64,000 bases of DNA from Pseudomonas fragi (GTDB lineage Bacteria; Pseudomonadota; Gammaproteobacteria; Pseudomonadales; Pseudomonadaceae). The stretch's first letter is position 1. The number at the start of each line of letters is the position of its first letter. Below, piece by piece: positions 8,526 through 20,774 of this stretch. Position numbers and translations under genes: made by a program. The stretch is from the NCBI RefSeq assembly GCF_900105835.1, contig NZ_LT629783.1, positions 4,052,501 to 4,116,500 on the forward strand, read 5' to 3'. The notes below the pieces were generated by a model. The model did not search any database, was not told the DNA's origin, and was given only the letters and a program-made list of their open reading frames with translations.

Positions 8526-8867
8526 TCAGACTTTACGCACGAACTCGGACTTGAGCTTCATCGGGCCGATGCCGTCGATCTTGCAGTCGATATCGTGGTC
8601 GCCGTCGCACAGGCGGATGTTCTTGACCTTGGTGCCCACTTTGACCACCAGGGAAGTCCCCTTGATTTTCAGGTCCTTGATCACGGTGATGGTGTCACCG
8701 TCGGTCAGCACAGTGCCTGCGGAGTCCTTGTAGACTTTTTCATCGCTGGCTTCTTCAGCTACGCCATTGGCGGACCACTCATGGGCGCATTCCGGGCAGA
8801 TCAGCTGGGCGCCGTCTTCGTAGGTGTATTCGGAATTGCATTTTGGGCAGGGTGGCAACGTGCTCAC
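8526..8867 (-). CDS. yjdM: YjdM/PhnA-type zinc-ribbon protein
   Basis: A 113-residue protein with an N-terminal zinc ribbon ([21 protein letters not shown]; four Cys) followed by a beta-rich SH3-like domain ([17 protein letters not shown]...[12 protein letters not shown]). This is the family once named PhnA for its place beside the E. coli phosphonate genes; the role is still unclear and no phosphonate genes are nearby. The start is preceded by AAGGAG. It is a single gene between the Fur-boxed gene and a REP pair. Confidence 0.88.
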   Translation of the reverse strand: MSTLPPCPKCNSEYTYEDGAQLICPECAHEWSANGVAEEASDEKVYKDSAGTVLTDGDTITVIKDLKIKGTSLVVKVGTKVKNIRLCDGDHDIDCKIDGIGPMKLKSEFVRKV

Positions 8868-8954
8868 TAAAGCTCCTTAAGAATCAGGCTGGCTAAAAGG
8901 CGCGCATTATATAGGGTTTTAGTGCGGGGCGGGGGATAGCAGGGCAGATTGAAC

Positions 8955-9044
8955 GTGTGGGAGCGGGCTTGCCCGCGATGCAGGCGCCGCGGTGCATGTG
9001 TTGCACCGCAGCGATCCAGTCGCGAGCAAGCCCGCTCCCACAGG
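8955..9044. repeat. REP pair (inverted) between ispB and yjdM
   Basis: Left arm GTGTGGGAGCGGGCTTGCCC and right arm GCGAGCAAGCCCGCTCCCAC are inverted REP copies about 50 bases apart; the centre also contains a small palindrome (GCGGTGCATGTGTTGCACCGC region). It begins a few bases past the ispB stop. Confidence 0.85.
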
Positions 9045-9047
9045 TAG

Positions 9048-10016
9048 TCAGTGTGTACGTGCTACCGCAAATTCGCTCAATTCGACCAGCGCATCGCGGT
9101 ATTCGCTTGGCGGCAGGGCTTCGAGGCATACAATCGCACGGGCCACATAGTCGCGGGCCAGTTGTGCGGTGTATTCCAGTGAGCCGGAGGCCTCGACAGC
9201 CGCGCGGATGCTTTCCAGGTCTTCGATGCCGCCTTTCTGGATGGCCTTGCGCACCAGGGCTGCCTGTTCAGGCGTGCCTTCGCGCATGGTGTAGATCAGC
9301 GGCAGGGTCGGCTTGCCTTCGGCCAGATCGTCACCGACGTTCTTGCCCAGGGTTTCAGCATCGCCGCGGTAGTCGAGCAGGTCGTCCACCAGCTGGAACG
9401 CCACCCCCAGGTGATCGCCGAAGGTGCGCAGGGCTTCGCTCTGCTCGGGCGTGGCGCCTGCCAGCGCCGCAGCACTGTGGGTCGAAGCCTCGAACAGCAT
9501 CGCGGTTTTGCCGCGGATGACTTCCATGTAGGTTTCTTCGGTGGTGCTGGCGTCGCGCACCTTGGACAGCTGCAACACTTCGCCTTCAGCAATGATGCGG
9601 GTGGCTTGCGACAGGATTTTCATCACTGGCATCGAGCCAAGCTCAACCATCATCTCGAAGGAGCGCGAGTACAGGAAGTCGCCGACCAATACGCTGGGGG
9701 CATTGCCCCAGGTGGCGTTGGCGGTCTTGCGGCCACGGCGCATGCCCGACATGTCGACCACGTCGTCGTGCAGCAGGGTCGCGGTATGCAGGAACTCGAT
9801 GGTTGCGGCCAGCAGGCGCAAGTCGTCGCCTTCGCGACCCAGGGCCTTGCCACACAGCAACACTAATAAAGGACGCAGGCGCTTACCGCCGGCCGAAGTA
9901 ATGTAGTCGCCGATTTTTGAGACCAGCGGTACGCGTGAAGTCAGCTGCTTCTTGATGATGCCATCGACGGCGCTAAAATCGTCCGCCACCGCGCGGTAGA
10001 AAGCTTGGGGTTGCAT
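9048..10016 (-). CDS. ispB: octaprenyl diphosphate synthase
   Basis: A 322-residue trans-polyprenyl diphosphate synthase that builds the side chain of ubiquinone in the cytoplasm. Both Asp-rich motifs are present: LLHDDVVDMSGMRRGR (first, FARM region) and LVDDLLDYRGD (second, SARM), with GGKRLRPLLVLL near residue 50. Length and motif spacing match IspB. It is divergent from rplU, the conserved Pseudomonas arrangement. Confidence 0.95.
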   Translation of the reverse strand: MQPQAFYRAVADDFSAVDGIIKKQLTSRVPLVSKIGDYITSAGGKRLRPLLVLLCGKALGREGDDLRLLAATIEFLHTATLLHDDVVDMSGMRRGRKTANATWGNAPSVLVGDFLYSRSFEMMVELGSMPVMKILSQATRIIAEGEVLQLSKVRDASTTEETYMEVIRGKTAMLFEASTHSAAALAGATPEQSEALRTFGDHLGVAFQLVDDLLDYRGDAETLGKNVGDDLAEGKPTLPLIYTMREGTPEQAALVRKAIQKGGIEDLESIRAAVEASGSLEYTAQLARDYVARAIVCLEALPPSEYRDALVELSEFAVARTH

Positions 10017-10094
10017 CAGCGACAGGTGCTCCAGAAGGGTTGCGCGGCATGCTAGGTCGGGGGGCTGGGCCTGTCAAGGCGGATGGACGGCCCC

Positions 10095-10123
10095 TTGCAA
10101 GCCTGACTTGGCTTGCGTACAAT
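10095..10123 (+). promoter_or_regulatory. sigma-70 promoter of rplU-rpmA
   Basis: TTGCAA and TACAAT are separated by exactly 17 bases and lie about 130 bases ahead of the rplU start, leaving a leader long enough for translational control of ribosomal protein synthesis. Confidence 0.7.
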
Positions 10124-10256
10124 CGCGCACCCTGAACTTCCTGGGCAGCACCTGCCTTACGCAATTGCATCTGGGCCGTTCCAGCCCCATGCAGCCATGC
10201 CAGCCAATACCTTTACCTATAAAGCGCTGGGTGAGCAGGATTATCGGAGAAATACC

Positions 10257-10571
10257 ATGTCGTACGCAGTAATCGTTACTGGTGGCAAGCAATACAAAGT
10301 AGCTCCAGGTGAATACCTGAAGATCGAAAAACTGGAAATCGCTACCGGCGAATCCGTAACTTTTGATCGCGTTCTGTTGGTCGCCAATGGCGACGACGTT
10401 AACATCGGCGCTCCAGTTGTACCTGGCGCCACTGTTGTGGCTGAAGTGATCTCCCAAGGTCGTCACGATAAAGTCCGCATCATCAAGTTCCGTCGTCGTA
10501 AGCACCACATGAAGCGTATGGGCCACCGCCAGTGGTACACCGAGATCAAAATCACCGGTATTCAGGCTTAA
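10257..10571 (+). CDS. rplU: 50S ribosomal protein L21
   Basis: L21 of the large ribosomal subunit, 104 residues. The start is the ATG at 10257 ([15 protein letters not shown]), preceded by ATCGGAGA; the open frame extends further upstream but not with L21 sequence. The C-terminal half is strongly basic ([16 protein letters not shown]), as expected for rRNA binding. It is followed after 34 bases by rpmA in the usual two-gene unit. Confidence 0.98.
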   Translation: MSYAVIVTGGKQYKVAPGEYLKIEKLEIATGESVTFDRVLLVANGDDVNIGAPVVPGATVVAEVISQGRHDKVRIIKFRRRKHHMKRMGHRQWYTEIKITGIQA

Positions 10572-10605
10572 TTTCAGCCTAATTCCTCACTAGGAGAATT
10601 GACTC

Positions 10606-10881
10606 ATGGCACACAAAAAAGCTGGTGGTAGTACCCGTAACGGTCGCGACTCAGAAGCCAAACGCCTTGGCGTGAAGATGTATGGCGGCCAGGCTATCAT
10701 TCCGGGCAACATCATCGTGCGTCAGCGCGGCACCCAATTCCACGCTGGCTACGGCGTTGGTATGGGCAAAGATCACACCCTGTTCGCGAAAGTGGAAGGC
10801 GTGATCAAGTTCCAGGTTAAAGGCGCCTTCGGTCGTCGCTATGTAAGCATCGTTCCGAAGACTGCAGTCGTCGCGGCGTAA
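10606..10881 (+). CDS. rpmA: 50S ribosomal protein L27
   Basis: L27, 91 residues, starting [20 protein letters not shown]. The N-terminal AHKKAGGS extension reaches towards the peptidyl transferase centre. A strong binding site (TAGGAGAA) precedes the ATG. It is a few residues longer than E. coli L27, as usual in Pseudomonas. A terminator follows directly. Confidence 0.98.
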   Translation: MAHKKAGGSTRNGRDSEAKRLGVKMYGGQAIIPGNIIVRQRGTQFHAGYGVGMGKDHTLFAKVEGVIKFQVKGAFGRRYVSIVPKTAVVAA

Positions 10882-10899
10882 TAGCTTGGTAGCTGGAAG

Positions 10900-10925
10900 A
10901 GCCCTGTCTTGCGACGGGGCTTTTT
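10900..10925 (+). terminator. rho-independent terminator of rplU-rpmA
   Basis: AGCCCTGTC, loop TTGC, GACGGGGCT form a 9-bp stem (one T-G pair) followed by TTTTC. Confidence 0.85.
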
Positions 10926-11060
10926 CGTTTGTGGGGTGAGTCTCTTGCAAAACTGTTTGTATGGGCTGCTGGCGCTGGATTTAACGGTCGTTGATTGAGG
11001 TCGCTGCGCTCATTTTTGCAAGAGTCTTATGTCTTGGTTTTTAACGGCTCGTCCTAATGA

Positions 11061-12305
<1,245 letters not shown>

Positions 12306-12325
12306 TTCGTTGCAGTAAACTACAG

Positions 12326-12348
12326 CGCCGCTCAATGAGCGGCGTTTT
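12326..12348 (+). terminator. terminator after obgE
   Basis: CGCCGCTC, loop AAT, GAGCGGCG form a perfect 8-bp GC stem followed by TTTT. Confidence 0.8.
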
Positions 12349-12427
12349 AGCATCTACGAATTGGTAATCATAAATAATTCCATGGCAGCGCTCGGTCGCG
12401 CTGCTCTCAGGCATAGGTTGGATGAAG

Positions 12428-13546
12428 ATGCGGAGCAAGGTGACGGGTGCGCAGCGCTGGGTTGTCAAGATCGGCAGCGCGTTGCTGACAGCGGATGGCA
12501 AAGGCCTGGATCGCGCAGCGATGGGCGTTTGGGTGGAGCAGATGGTGGCGTTGCACGAGGCTGGCGTTGAGCTGGTGCTGGTGTCTTCGGGTGCTGTGGC
12601 GGCCGGCATGAGCCGTTTGGGCTGGACGGTGCGACCGAGTGCCATGCACGAGCTGCAAGCGGCTGCGGCCATTGGCCAGATGGGCCTGGTGCAGGCCTGG
12701 GAGTCGAGCTTTGCCGAGCACTCCCGGCATACCGCGCAAATTCTGCTGACCCATGACGACCTGTCTGATCGCAAGCGTTACCTCAATGCCCGCAGCACGT
12801 TGCGTGCGCTGGTGGAGCTGGGTGTGATCCCGGTCATTAACGAAAATGACACGGTGGTCACCGACGAAATCCGTTTTGGTGACAACGATACGCTGGCAGC
12901 ACTGGTGGCCAATCTGGTCGAGGCTGATCTGCTGGTGATCCTGACCGATCGCGACGGCATGTTTGACGCTGATCCGCGTATTAACCCTGATGCCAAGATG
13001 ATCTACGAGGCTCGTGCCGATGACCCGGCGCTGGACGCTGTGGCGGGCGGTACCGGTGGCGCGCTGGGGCGTGGTGGCATGCAGACCAAGCTGCGTGCGG
13101 CGCGGCTGGCGGCACGTTCCGGGGCGCACACGATCATCGTGGGTGGGCGTCTGGAGCGGGTGCTGGATCGTCTGAAGGCGGGCGAGCGCCTGGGCACCTT
13201 GCTGTCCCCTGAGCGTGGTCTGTTGGCTGCACGCAAACAGTGGCTGGCCGGGCATTTGCAAACCCGTGGCACGCTGGTGCTGGATGAGGGGGCTGTAGCG
13301 GCTTTGTCCAAGGGCAATAAGAGCCTGCTGCCGGTTGGGGTCAAGGCGGTGCAGGGCGGTTTCCGTCGTGGCGAGATGGTGGTGTGTGTGGCGCCGGACG
13401 GGCGGGAAATTGCCCGTGGCCTGGCCAACTACAGTGCTGCTGAAGCGCAAAAAATCATCGGGCAGCCGTCGGATGCGATTGTCGCTGTGCTGGGGTATAT
13501 GGCGGAGCCTGAATTGGTGCACCGCGATAACCTGATTCTGGTTTGA
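12428..13546 (+). CDS. proB: glutamate 5-kinase
   Basis: Catalyses the first step of proline synthesis, ATP-dependent phosphorylation of glutamate. The 372-residue form starting [20 protein letters not shown] matches the known Pseudomonas length; an in-frame ATG two codons upstream (12422) is possible. The kinase domain has [26 protein letters not shown] and [12 protein letters not shown]; residues 280-370 form a C-terminal PUA domain. creA follows after 14 bases. Confidence 0.95.
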   Translation: MRSKVTGAQRWVVKIGSALLTADGKGLDRAAMGVWVEQMVALHEAGVELVLVSSGAVAAGMSRLGWTVRPSAMHELQAAAAIGQMGLVQAWESSFAEHSRHTAQILLTHDDLSDRKRYLNARSTLRALVELGVIPVINENDTVVTDEIRFGDNDTLAALVANLVEADLLVILTDRDGMFDADPRINPDAKMIYEARADDPALDAVAGGTGGALGRGGMQTKLRAARLAARSGAHTIIVGGRLERVLDRLKAGERLGTLLSPERGLLAARKQWLAGHLQTRGTLVLDEGAVAALSKGNKSLLPVGVKAVQGGFRRGEMVVCVAPDGREIARGLANYSAAEAQKIIGQPSDAIVAVLGYMAEPELVHRDNLILV

Positions 13547-13560
13547 TTTTGAGGTGTGAT

Positions 13561-14022
13561 ATGCGCTTGATTGGCGGTTTGTTGGGGTTGATGCTGGCAA
13601 TGCCGTTGCTGGCGTCGGCTGAAGAGATTGGTTCGGTATCGACGGTTTTCAAATTTGTCGGGCCCAATGACCGCATTGTGGTCGAAGCATTTGATGATCC
13701 GAAGGTGGACGGTGTGACTTGCTACCTGTCCCGCGCCAAGACGGGCGGTATGAAGGGTGGTCTGGGGTTGGCCGAGGATCGTGCCGAGGCGTCGATTGCG
13801 TGCCGTCAGACCGGGCCGATCAGCTTCAAGGGCGACCTGAAGGATGGTGATGAGGTGTTCAAGGAGCGCACTTCGCTGGTGTTCAAGACCATGCAGGTGG
13901 TGCGTTTTCTCGATAAAAAGCGCAATACGCTGGTGTATCTGGTGTACAGCGACCGCTTGATCGAAGGCAGTCCGCAGAATGCCGTAACGGCAATCCCGAT
14001 TTTGCCGTGGCCACACGAGTAA
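13561..14022 (+). CDS. creA: CreA family protein
   Basis: A 153-residue CreA protein. The ATG at 13561 is preceded by GAGGTG and gives a signal peptide ([20 protein letters not shown]), so it is periplasmic. Family hallmarks are [36 protein letters not shown] and the two Cys of GVTCYL and SIACRQ. Function remains unknown. It is the last gene of the proB-creA unit and is followed by a strong terminator. Confidence 0.92.
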   Translation: MRLIGGLLGLMLAMPLLASAEEIGSVSTVFKFVGPNDRIVVEAFDDPKVDGVTCYLSRAKTGGMKGGLGLAEDRAEASIACRQTGPISFKGDLKDGDEVFKERTSLVFKTMQVVRFLDKKRNTLVYLVYSDRLIEGSPQNAVTAIPILPWPHE

Positions 14023-14033
14023 CGTTGTTCAAG

Positions 14034-14062
14034 AAAAGCCGCGCTTGTCGCGGCTTTTTTTT
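14034..14062 (+). terminator. terminator after creA
   Basis: AGCCGCG, loop CTTGT, CGCGGCT, followed by eight T; preceding A run extends the stem. Confidence 0.88.
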
Positions 14063-14083
14063 GCCGATTTTTATTCCGGATCT

Positions 14084-14228
14084 GTAGCAGCTGCCGAAGG
14101 AGCGAGGCTGCGTTCGGCGGCGAAGCTGTCGTAAAGCCGGGTTTTGCTGTGTGTCAGACAAGCTTGGGTTTGAATATTTGCGGTCGCTGCGCAACCGAAC
14201 GCAGCCTCGTTCCTTCGGCAGCTGCTAC
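14084..14228. repeat. 145-base inverted-repeat element, copy A
   Basis: The left end GTAGCAGCTGCCGAAGGAGC and the right end GTTCCTTCGGCAGCTGCTAC are inverted copies; the arms continue through GAGGCTGCGTTCGG and CCGAACGCAGCCTCG. The same ends recur at 33206-33349 and 37471-37616. It has no coding capacity and lies between creA and rpsT. Confidence 0.85.
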
Positions 14229-14255
14229 AAGGGTGTCGCTTAAATCGCAGGCAAT

Positions 14256-14283
14256 AAAAAACCGACCCTAAGGTCGGTTTTTT
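14256..14283. terminator. terminator of rpsT (bidirectional form)
   Basis: AAAAACCGACC, loop CTAA, GGTCGGTTTTTT form a symmetric hairpin with A and T runs. It lies 15 bases past the rpsT stop on the minus strand and could also act on plus-strand transcripts. Confidence 0.85.
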
Positions 14284-14297
14284 AACAAGCTTGTCGC

Positions 14298-14576
14298 TTA
14301 AGCGGCAGTCGCAAGGTTCAACGCCTTGACGTGGCCATTCAGGCGGCTCTTATGGCGAGCAGCTTTGTTCTTGTGGATGATGCCTTTATCGGCCATACGG
14401 TCGATAACAGGTACAGCCAGAACATAAGCAGCTTGCGCTTTAGCAGCGTCTTTTGCGTCGATGGCTTTAACTACATTCTTGATGTAGGTACGAACCATGG
14501 AACGCAGGCTGGCGTTGTGGCTGCGACGCTTCTCAGCCTGTTTTGCACGTTTTTTGGCGGAAGGTGTGTTGGCCAC
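14298..14576 (-). CDS. rpsT: 30S ribosomal protein S20 (GTG start)
   Basis: S20, 92 residues, beginning with GTG at 14576 (then [17 protein letters not shown]). GAGGAG lies 7 bases ahead of the GTG, while no in-frame ATG nearby gives an S20-length product; the longer frame upstream is non-homologous. The protein is Lys/Arg/Ala-rich and helical, as expected for 16S binding. A rare start codon fits the self-regulation known for S20 in E. coli, which uses UUG. It is divergent from murJ. Confidence 0.96.
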   Translation of the reverse strand: MANTPSAKKRAKQAEKRRSHNASLRSMVRTYIKNVVKAIDAKDAAKAQAAYVLAVPVIDRMADKGIIHKNKAARHKSRLNGHVKALNLATAA

Positions 14577-14628
14577 CGTCGAGCTCCTCGAAAGACTTTT
14601 GGGAAATAACAAACAAAATAGGCCGCGA

Positions 14629-14657
14629 ATCATGCCGATGACGAGAACTCTTGTCAA
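14629..14657 (-). promoter_or_regulatory. sigma-70 promoter of rpsT
   Basis: On the minus strand TTGACA (14652-14657) and CATGAT (14629-14634) are 17 bases apart, about 50 bases ahead of the rpsT start. Confidence 0.65.
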
Positions 14658-14827
14658 GGGCGTTTGATGCGATCCGCTGAGTGGTGGATCGAGGCAGACG
14701 GGATATTTATTTCCGGCGCTTGACCTGTAAACTCGCGAGCTTGGCTCTGTGCTGTTGCGGCGCGCAGTATCGCATAAGTGGGCGCTTTGTTCGCCAGCTC
14801 TTTCTCTAATAGGCAAAAACTCTTTCA

Positions 14828-16366
14828 ATGAATTTGCTCAAGTCGTTGGCTGCCGTCAGCTCAATCACCATGATTTCCAGGGTTCTGGGCTTCATTCGCG
14901 ACACCATTATTGCGCGTGCCTTCGGTGCCGGAATGGCCACGGATGCGTTCTTTATTGCCTTCAAACTGCCCAATCTGCTGCGCAGGATCTTCGCCGAGGG
15001 GGCTTTCTCCCAGGCATTTGTGCCCATTCTGGCCGAATACAAGAGCCAGCAAGGTGAGGAGGCGACCCGTACTTTCGTTGCTTATGTCGCCGGGCTTTTG
15101 ACCCTGGTGCTGGCCATTGTCACCGTGCTGGGCATGGTGGCGGCCCCCTGGGTTATCTGGGCAACGGCTCCAGGGTTCGCCACGACTCCGGAAAAATTCG
15201 AGCTGACCAGCGACATGCTGCGGGTCACTTTCCCTTATATATTGCTGATCTCGCTGTCATCCCTGGCCGGGGCGATCCTCAATACCTGGAACCGTTTTGC
15301 CGTACCTGCCTTTGTGCCGACCTTGCTGAACGTCAGCATGATTGTGTTTGCATTGTTCCTTACGCCGTATTTCGATCCTCCGGTCATGGCCCTGGGCTGG
15401 GCCGTGCTGGTGGGGGGGCTGGCGCAGTTGCTGTTCCAGCTGCCGCATCTGAAAAAAATCGGCATGCTGGTATTGCCGCGCCTCAATCTGCGCGATACCG
15501 GTGTGTGGCGCGTGATGAAGCAGATGTTGCCGGCCATTCTGGGTGTGTCGGTCAGTCAGATTTCGCTGATCATCAATACGATTTTTGCTTCTTTCCTTGT
15601 CGCCGGTTCGGTGTCATGGATGTACTACGCGGACCGCCTGATGGAGTTGCCGTCGGGGGTTCTAGGGGTGGCGCTGGGCACGATCCTGCTGCCAACCCTG
15701 TCCAAGACCTACGCCAATAAAGACCGCCAGGAATATTCGCGGATTCTCGACTGGGGCCTGCGCCTGTGTTTTGTGCTGGTGCTGCCATGCTCGCTGGCGC
15801 TGGCCATTTTGTCCGAGCCGCTGACGGTTTCACTGTTTCAGTACGGCCAGTTCACGGCGCTGGATGCGGCCATGACCCAGCGAGCATTGATCGCTTATTC
15901 GCTGGGGCTGCTGGGGATCATCATTATCAAGGTGCTGGCCCCAGGCTTTTATGCACAGCAAAATATTCGCACCCCGGTCAAGATTGCGGTATTCACCCTG
16001 GTAGTGACGCAGTTGCTTAACCTGGTGTTTATTGTGCCGTTGCAGCATGCGGGCCTGGCACTGGCCATCAGCGTGGGCGCCTGTATCAATGCCGGGTTGC
16101 TGTTCTGGCAGCTGCGTCGGCAAAAACTGTTTGTCGCCCAGCCAGGCTGGACCAAATACCTGTTCAAGCTGGTGCTGGCCGTAGCCGTGATGTCCGCGGT
16201 ATTGCTGGGCTTGATGCAGGTGATGCCGGCCTGGGATCACGGCAATATGCTGGAGCGTTTTATTCGCCTGGGCGGCTTGGTTGTCGCGGGCGTGCTGGCG
16301 TATTTCGGCATGCTGCTGTTGCTGGGCCTGCGTTTGAAAGATTTCGCGCGCAAGTCACTTATGTAA
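14828..16366 (+). CDS. murJ: lipid II flippase MurJ (MviN)
   Basis: A 512-residue polytopic inner membrane protein of the MOP superfamily that moves lipid II to the periplasm for peptidoglycan synthesis. The N terminus ([33 protein letters not shown]) carries the family's conserved Arg/Asp residues and about 14 hydrophobic segments follow. The position after divergent rpsT and ahead of ribF is the conserved Pseudomonas order. Confidence 0.96.
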   Translation: MNLLKSLAAVSSITMISRVLGFIRDTIIARAFGAGMATDAFFIAFKLPNLLRRIFAEGAFSQAFVPILAEYKSQQGEEATRTFVAYVAGLLTLVLAIVTVLGMVAAPWVIWATAPGFATTPEKFELTSDMLRVTFPYILLISLSSLAGAILNTWNRFAVPAFVPTLLNVSMIVFALFLTPYFDPPVMALGWAVLVGGLAQLLFQLPHLKKIGMLVLPRLNLRDTGVWRVMKQMLPAILGVSVSQISLIINTIFASFLVAGSVSWMYYADRLMELPSGVLGVALGTILLPTLSKTYANKDRQEYSRILDWGLRLCFVLVLPCSLALAILSEPLTVSLFQYGQFTALDAAMTQRALIAYSLGLLGIIIIKVLAPGFYAQQNIRTPVKIAVFTLVVTQLLNLVFIVPLQHAGLALAISVGACINAGLLFWQLRRQKLFVAQPGWTKYLFKLVLAVAVMSAVLLGLMQVMPAWDHGNMLERFIRLGGLVVAGVLAYFGMLLLLGLRLKDFARKSLM

Positions 16367-16450
16367 GCTAATGACGGGTCAGACGTCGATTTTGTCGAAA
16401 TGACCTGATTTGCCTTGCGCTGTTGCCTGTCGTACTGGGCTGGGTGTGGT

Positions 16451-16456
16451 TATAAT
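16451..16456 (+). promoter_or_regulatory. possible -10 element of the ribF-ileS-lspA-fkpB-ispH operon
   Basis: A perfect TATAAT lies 29 bases ahead of the ribF start. No -35 hexamer is seen at 16-18 bases upstream, so this is only a candidate. Confidence 0.35.
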
Positions 16457-16484
16457 CGACCACTTTATGAGCAAGAAGCGCGTT

Positions 16485-17435
16485 ATGCAGCTGGTTCTAG
16501 GCCTTCACAATTTGCGGCCCCAGCATCGGGGCTGTGTCGCCACTATTGGCAACTTTGACGGTGTACACCGTGGTCACCAGGCAATCCTGGGCCGGCTGCG
16601 TGAGCGTGCGCTGGAGTTGGGCGTGCCCAGCTGCGTGGTGATTTTCGAGCCGCAGCCGCGCGAGTTCTTTGCCCCGGACACGGCGCCGGCACGTCTGGCC
16701 CGGTTGCGCGACAAGCTGCAACTGCTGGCTGACGCCGGTGTCGACCGGGTGCTGTGCCTGGCGTTCAATCAACGCCTGTGCAAGCTCAGCGCCGCCGAAT
16801 TCGTCGATACCATCCTGGTCGACGGCCTGGGTGTGCAGCACCTGGAGGTCGGTGACGACTTCCGTTTTGGCTGCGACCGCGTCGGCGACTTTGATTTCTT
16901 GCAACAGGCCGGGCAGATGCAGGGCTTTACCGTCGAGGCGGCGCAAACCGTCGAGCTTGACGGTGTACGCATCAGCAGCACGAAGGTGCGTGATGCCCTG
17001 GCTGGCGGCGATTTCGCCCTTGCAGAGCGCTTGCTGGGGCGTCCTTTTCAAATCGCTGGGCGGGTATTGCACGGGCAAAAACTGGCGCGCCAACTGGGCA
17101 CGCCGACCGCCAATATCCAGCTCAAGCGTCGTCGTGTGCCGTTGACCGGGGTGTACCTGGCCAGCGTCGAGATCGATGGCAAGACCTGGCCCGGCGTCGC
17201 CAATATCGGCGTGCGGCCAACCGTAGCAGGGGATGGCAGCGCCCATCTTGAAGTACATCTGTTGGATTTCGCCGGCGATCTGTATGGTCGGCGTTTGAAC
17301 GTGGCATTCCACCACAAGCTGCGTGATGAGCAGCGTTTCGCCTCCCTGGAGGCGCTCAAGACGGCGATCAATGCGGACGTCGCCGCCGCCCGAGCCTATT
17401 GGCTGGGTCAACCGCTTAAAAAGAGCCTGAAATGA
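16485..17435 (+). CDS. ribF: bifunctional riboflavin kinase/FAD synthetase
   Basis: Makes FMN and then FAD from riboflavin. The ATG at 16485 gives 316 residues starting [17 protein letters not shown]. The N-terminal FMN adenylyltransferase domain has [14 protein letters not shown] and [10 protein letters not shown]; the C-terminal riboflavin kinase domain has [20 protein letters not shown]. The stop overlaps the ileS start by four bases (ATGA), indicating translational coupling. Confidence 0.96.
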   Translation: MQLVLGLHNLRPQHRGCVATIGNFDGVHRGHQAILGRLRERALELGVPSCVVIFEPQPREFFAPDTAPARLARLRDKLQLLADAGVDRVLCLAFNQRLCKLSAAEFVDTILVDGLGVQHLEVGDDFRFGCDRVGDFDFLQQAGQMQGFTVEAAQTVELDGVRISSTKVRDALAGGDFALAERLLGRPFQIAGRVLHGQKLARQLGTPTANIQLKRRRVPLTGVYLASVEIDGKTWPGVANIGVRPTVAGDGSAHLEVHLLDFAGDLYGRRLNVAFHHKLRDEQRFASLEALKTAINADVAAARAYWLGQPLKKSLK

Positions 17436-20263
17436 CCGACTACAAAGCCACGCTAAACCTCCCGGACACCGCCTTCCCAATGAAGGCCGGCCTGCCACAG
17501 CGCGAACCGCAAATTTTGCAGCGCTGGGACAGCATTGGCCTGTACGGGAAGTTGCGCGAGATTGGCAAGGATCGTCCGAAGTTCGTACTTCACGACGGTC
17601 CTCCGTATGCCAACGGCACTATCCATATCGGTCATGCGCTGAACAAGATCCTGAAAGACATGATCATCCGCTCCAAGACCCTGTCGGGTTTTGACGCGCC
17701 GTATGTGCCGGGCTGGGATTGCCACGGTTTGCCGATCGAGCACAAGGTTGAAGTGACTCACGGTAAAAACCTGCCTGCGGACAAGACCCGCGAGCTGTGC
17801 CGTGCCTACGCCACCGAGCAGATCGAGGGCCAGAAGTCCGAGTTCATCCGTCTGGGTGTGCTGGGTGACTTTGCCAACCCGTACAAAACCATGGACTTCA
17901 AAAACGAAGCCGGCGAAATCCGTGCCCTGGCCGAAATCGTCAAGGGCGGTTTCGTGTTCAAGGGTCTCAAGCCGGTGAACTGGTGCTTCGATTGCGGTTC
18001 GGCCCTGGCCGAAGCTGAAGTTGAATACCAGGACAAGAAATCCGCGGCCATCGACGTTGCCTTCCCGGTTGCCGACGAGGCCAAACTGGCCGAGGCCTTT
18101 GGCCTGGCAGCCCTGAGCAAGCCGACCGCAATCGTGATCTGGACCACCACCCCGTGGACCATTCCGGCCAACCAGGCACTTAACGTCCACCCGGAATTCA
18201 CCTACGCGCTGGTCGATGTGGGTGACAAACTGCTGGTCCTGGCTGAAGAGCTGGTCGAGTCGTGCCTGGCGCGCTACAACCTGCAAGGTTCGGTGATCGC
18301 CACCACCACCGGTTCGGCGCTGGAGCTGATCAACTTCCGTCACCCGTTCTACGACCGCCTGTCGCCGGTTTACCTGGCCGAGTACGTTGAACTGGGCGCC
18401 GGCACCGGCGTGGTTCACTCCGCCCCGGCCTACGGCGTAGACGACTTCGTGACCTGCAAAGCCTATGGCATGGTCAACGACGACATCATCAACCCGGTGC
18501 AAAGCAATGGCGTGTATGTGCCATCGCTGGAGTTCTTCGGTGGCCAGTTCATCTGGAAGGCCAACCAGAACATCATCGACAAGTTGATCGAAGTCGGCTC
18601 GTTGATGTTCACCGAAACCATCAGCCACAGCTACATGCACTGCTGGCGCCACAAGACCCCGCTGATCTACCGCGCTACCGCGCAGTGGTTCATCGGCATG
18701 GACAAGCAGCCGACCACAGGCGATACCCTGCGCGCCCGTGCGCTGCAGGCTATCGAAGATACCCAGTTCGTACCGGCCTGGGGCCAGGCCCGCCTGCACT
18801 CGATGATCGCCAACCGTCCGGACTGGTGCATCTCGCGTCAACGCAACTGGGGTGTGCCGATCCCGTTTTTCCTGCACAAGGAAAGCGGCGAACTGCACCC
18901 GCGCACCGTCGAAATGATGGAAGAAGTGGCCAAGCGCGTTGAGCTTGAAGGTATCGAGGCCTGGTTCAAGCTGGACGCCGCCGAACTGCTGGGCGACGAA
19001 GCGCCGCTGTACGACAAGATCAGCGACACCCTGGACGTATGGTTCGATTCGGGCACCACGCACTGGCATGTACTGCGCGGCTCGCACCCTATGGGTCACG
19101 AGACCGGCCCGCGTGCCGACCTGTACCTGGAAGGCTCCGACCAGCACCGTGGCTGGTTCCACTCCTCGCTGCTGACCGGTTGCGCCATCGACAACCACGC
19201 GCCGTACCGCGAGCTGCTGACCCACGGTTTCACCGTGGACGAGGCTGGTCGCAAGATGTCCAAGTCGTTGGGCAACGTGATTGCACCGCAAAAGGTCAAC
19301 GACACCCTGGGCGCTGACATCATGCGTCTGTGGGTTGCCTCGACTGACTACTCGGGTGAAATCGCGGTTTCCGACCAGATCCTGCAGCGTAGCGCAGATG
19401 CCTACCGGCGTATCCGCAACACCGCACGCTTCCTGCTGTCGAACCTGACCGGCTTCAACCCGGCCACCGACATCCTGCCTGCCGAAGAAATGCTGGCACT
19501 GGACCGTTGGGCGGTGGATCGCGCGTTGTTGCTGCAGCGCGAGCTGGAGCTGCATTACGGCGAATACCGCTTCTGGAACGTGTACTCCAAGGTGCACAAC
19601 TTCTGCGTGCAGGAGCTGGGCGGCTTCTACCTGGATATCATCAAGGACCGTCAGTACACCACTGGTGCTGACAGCAAGGCCCGTCGTTCGTGCCAGACCG
19701 CGCTGTTCCACATCTCCGAGGCGCTGGTGCGCTGGATCGCACCGATCCTGGCATTCACTGCCGACGAGCTGTGGCAATACCTGCCGGGCGATCGCAACGA
19801 ATCGGTCATGCTCAACACCTGGTATGAAGGTCTGAGCGAGCTGCCGGAAGGCACCGAACTGGATCGCGCCTACTGGGAGCGGATCATGGCGGTCAAGGTT
19901 GCGGTCAACAAGGAGATGGAAAACCTGCGTGCAGCCAAGGCCATTGGCGGCAACTTGCAGGCGGAAGTCACCCTGTTCGCCGAAGATGCCCTGGCAGCGG
20001 ACCTGGCCAAGCTGAGCAACGAACTGCGCTTCGTGCTGATCACCTCCACCGCCAGCGTTGCACCCCTGGTGCAGGCTCCAGCGGATGCCGTGGTGACCGA
20101 AGTCGCCGGCCTCAAGCTCAAGGTGGTCAAGTCGGCCCACGCCAAGTGCGCCCGTTGCTGGCACTGCCGTGAAGACGTCGGTGTGAACCCGGAGCACCCG
20201 GAAATCTGCGGTCGTTGCGTCGACAACATCAGCGGCGCCGGTGAGGTACGTCACTATGCCTAA
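17432..20263 (+). CDS. ileS: isoleucyl-tRNA synthetase
   Basis: A 943-residue class I synthetase. It has the HIGH signature in [16 protein letters not shown] (about residue 65), KMSKS at 608-612 in [10 protein letters not shown], the editing CP1 domain containing [17 protein letters not shown], and a C-terminal zinc-binding segment (CARCWHC...CGRC). This is the bacterial IleS1 type, the mupirocin-sensitive class. It overlaps ribF upstream and lspA downstream. Confidence 0.98.
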   Translation: MTDYKATLNLPDTAFPMKAGLPQREPQILQRWDSIGLYGKLREIGKDRPKFVLHDGPPYANGTIHIGHALNKILKDMIIRSKTLSGFDAPYVPGWDCHGLPIEHKVEVTHGKNLPADKTRELCRAYATEQIEGQKSEFIRLGVLGDFANPYKTMDFKNEAGEIRALAEIVKGGFVFKGLKPVNWCFDCGSALAEAEVEYQDKKSAAIDVAFPVADEAKLAEAFGLAALSKPTAIVIWTTTPWTIPANQALNVHPEFTYALVDVGDKLLVLAEELVESCLARYNLQGSVIATTTGSALELINFRHPFYDRLSPVYLAEYVELGAGTGVVHSAPAYGVDDFVTCKAYGMVNDDIINPVQSNGVYVPSLEFFGGQFIWKANQNIIDKLIEVGSLMFTETISHSYMHCWRHKTPLIYRATAQWFIGMDKQPTTGDTLRARALQAIEDTQFVPAWGQARLHSMIANRPDWCISRQRNWGVPIPFFLHKESGELHPRTVEMMEEVAKRVELEGIEAWFKLDAAELLGDEAPLYDKISDTLDVWFDSGTTHWHVLRGSHPMGHETGPRADLYLEGSDQHRGWFHSSLLTGCAIDNHAPYRELLTHGFTVDEAGRKMSKSLGNVIAPQKVNDTLGADIMRLWVASTDYSGEIAVSDQILQRSADAYRRIRNTARFLLSNLTGFNPATDILPAEEMLALDRWAVDRALLLQRELELHYGEYRFWNVYSKVHNFCVQELGGFYLDIIKDRQYTTGADSKARRSCQTALFHISEALVRWIAPILAFTADELWQYLPGDRNESVMLNTWYEGLSELPEGTELDRAYWERIMAVKVAVNKEMENLRAAKAIGGNLQAEVTLFAEDALAADLAKLSNELRFVLITSTASVAPLVQAPADAVVTEVAGLKLKVVKSAHAKCARCWHCREDVGVNPEHPEICGRCVDNISGAGEVRHYA

Positions 20264-20774
20264 TACCAGCACTACCGGGCGCTTCGGGCGCCTGGGCTGG
20301 CTCTGGTTGACGGTGCTGGTCCTGGTCATTGACCTGACCAGCAAGGTCTACTTCGACAACGCGCTGCAGATGTACCAGCAGATCGTGGTGATCCCGGACC
20401 TGTTCAGCTGGACCCTGGCCTACAACACCGGCGCGGCTTTCAGCTTCCTGGCCGACAGTGCTGGCTGGCAGCGCTGGCTGTTTGCATTGATCGCGGTGGT
20501 GGTCAGTGCCGTGCTGGTGGTCTGGCTCAAGCGTCTGGGGCGCAATGACACCTGGTTGGCCATTGCCCTTGCCCTGATCCTGGGCGGCGCGCTGGGTAAC
20601 TTGTATGACCGTATTGTTTACGGCCATGTGGTCGATTTCATTCTGGTGCATTGGCAAAATCGCTGGTACTTCCCTGCGTTCAACTTCGCCGACAGTGCGA
20701 TTTGCGTAGGTGCCGTGATGCTGGCGCTGGATATGTTCAAAAGTAAAAAGTCCGAGGAAACCGCTCATGACTGA
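20256..20774 (+). CDS. lspA: lipoprotein signal peptidase (signal peptidase II)
   Basis: Cleaves prolipoproteins after lipid attachment in the inner membrane. The ATG at 20256, preceded by GAGG, gives 172 residues and overlaps ileS by 8 bases. Four membrane segments are visible. The catalytic Asp residues lie in [15 protein letters not shown] and [11 protein letters not shown]. Substrates in this window include BamD and the lipoprotein at 4777-6609. Confidence 0.96.
   Translation: MPNTSTTGRFGRLGWLWLTVLVLVIDLTSKVYFDNALQMYQQIVVIPDLFSWTLAYNTGAAFSFLADSAGWQRWLFALIAVVVSAVLVVWLKRLGRNDTWLAIALALILGGALGNLYDRIVYGHVVDFILVHWQNRWYFPAFNFADSAICVGAVMLALDMFKSKKSEETAHD

Noticed and set aside
17453..20344. A 963-codon open frame antisense to ileS
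   Set aside because: It mirrors ileS codon bias; no family resemblance, no ribosome site, and ileS motifs are complete.
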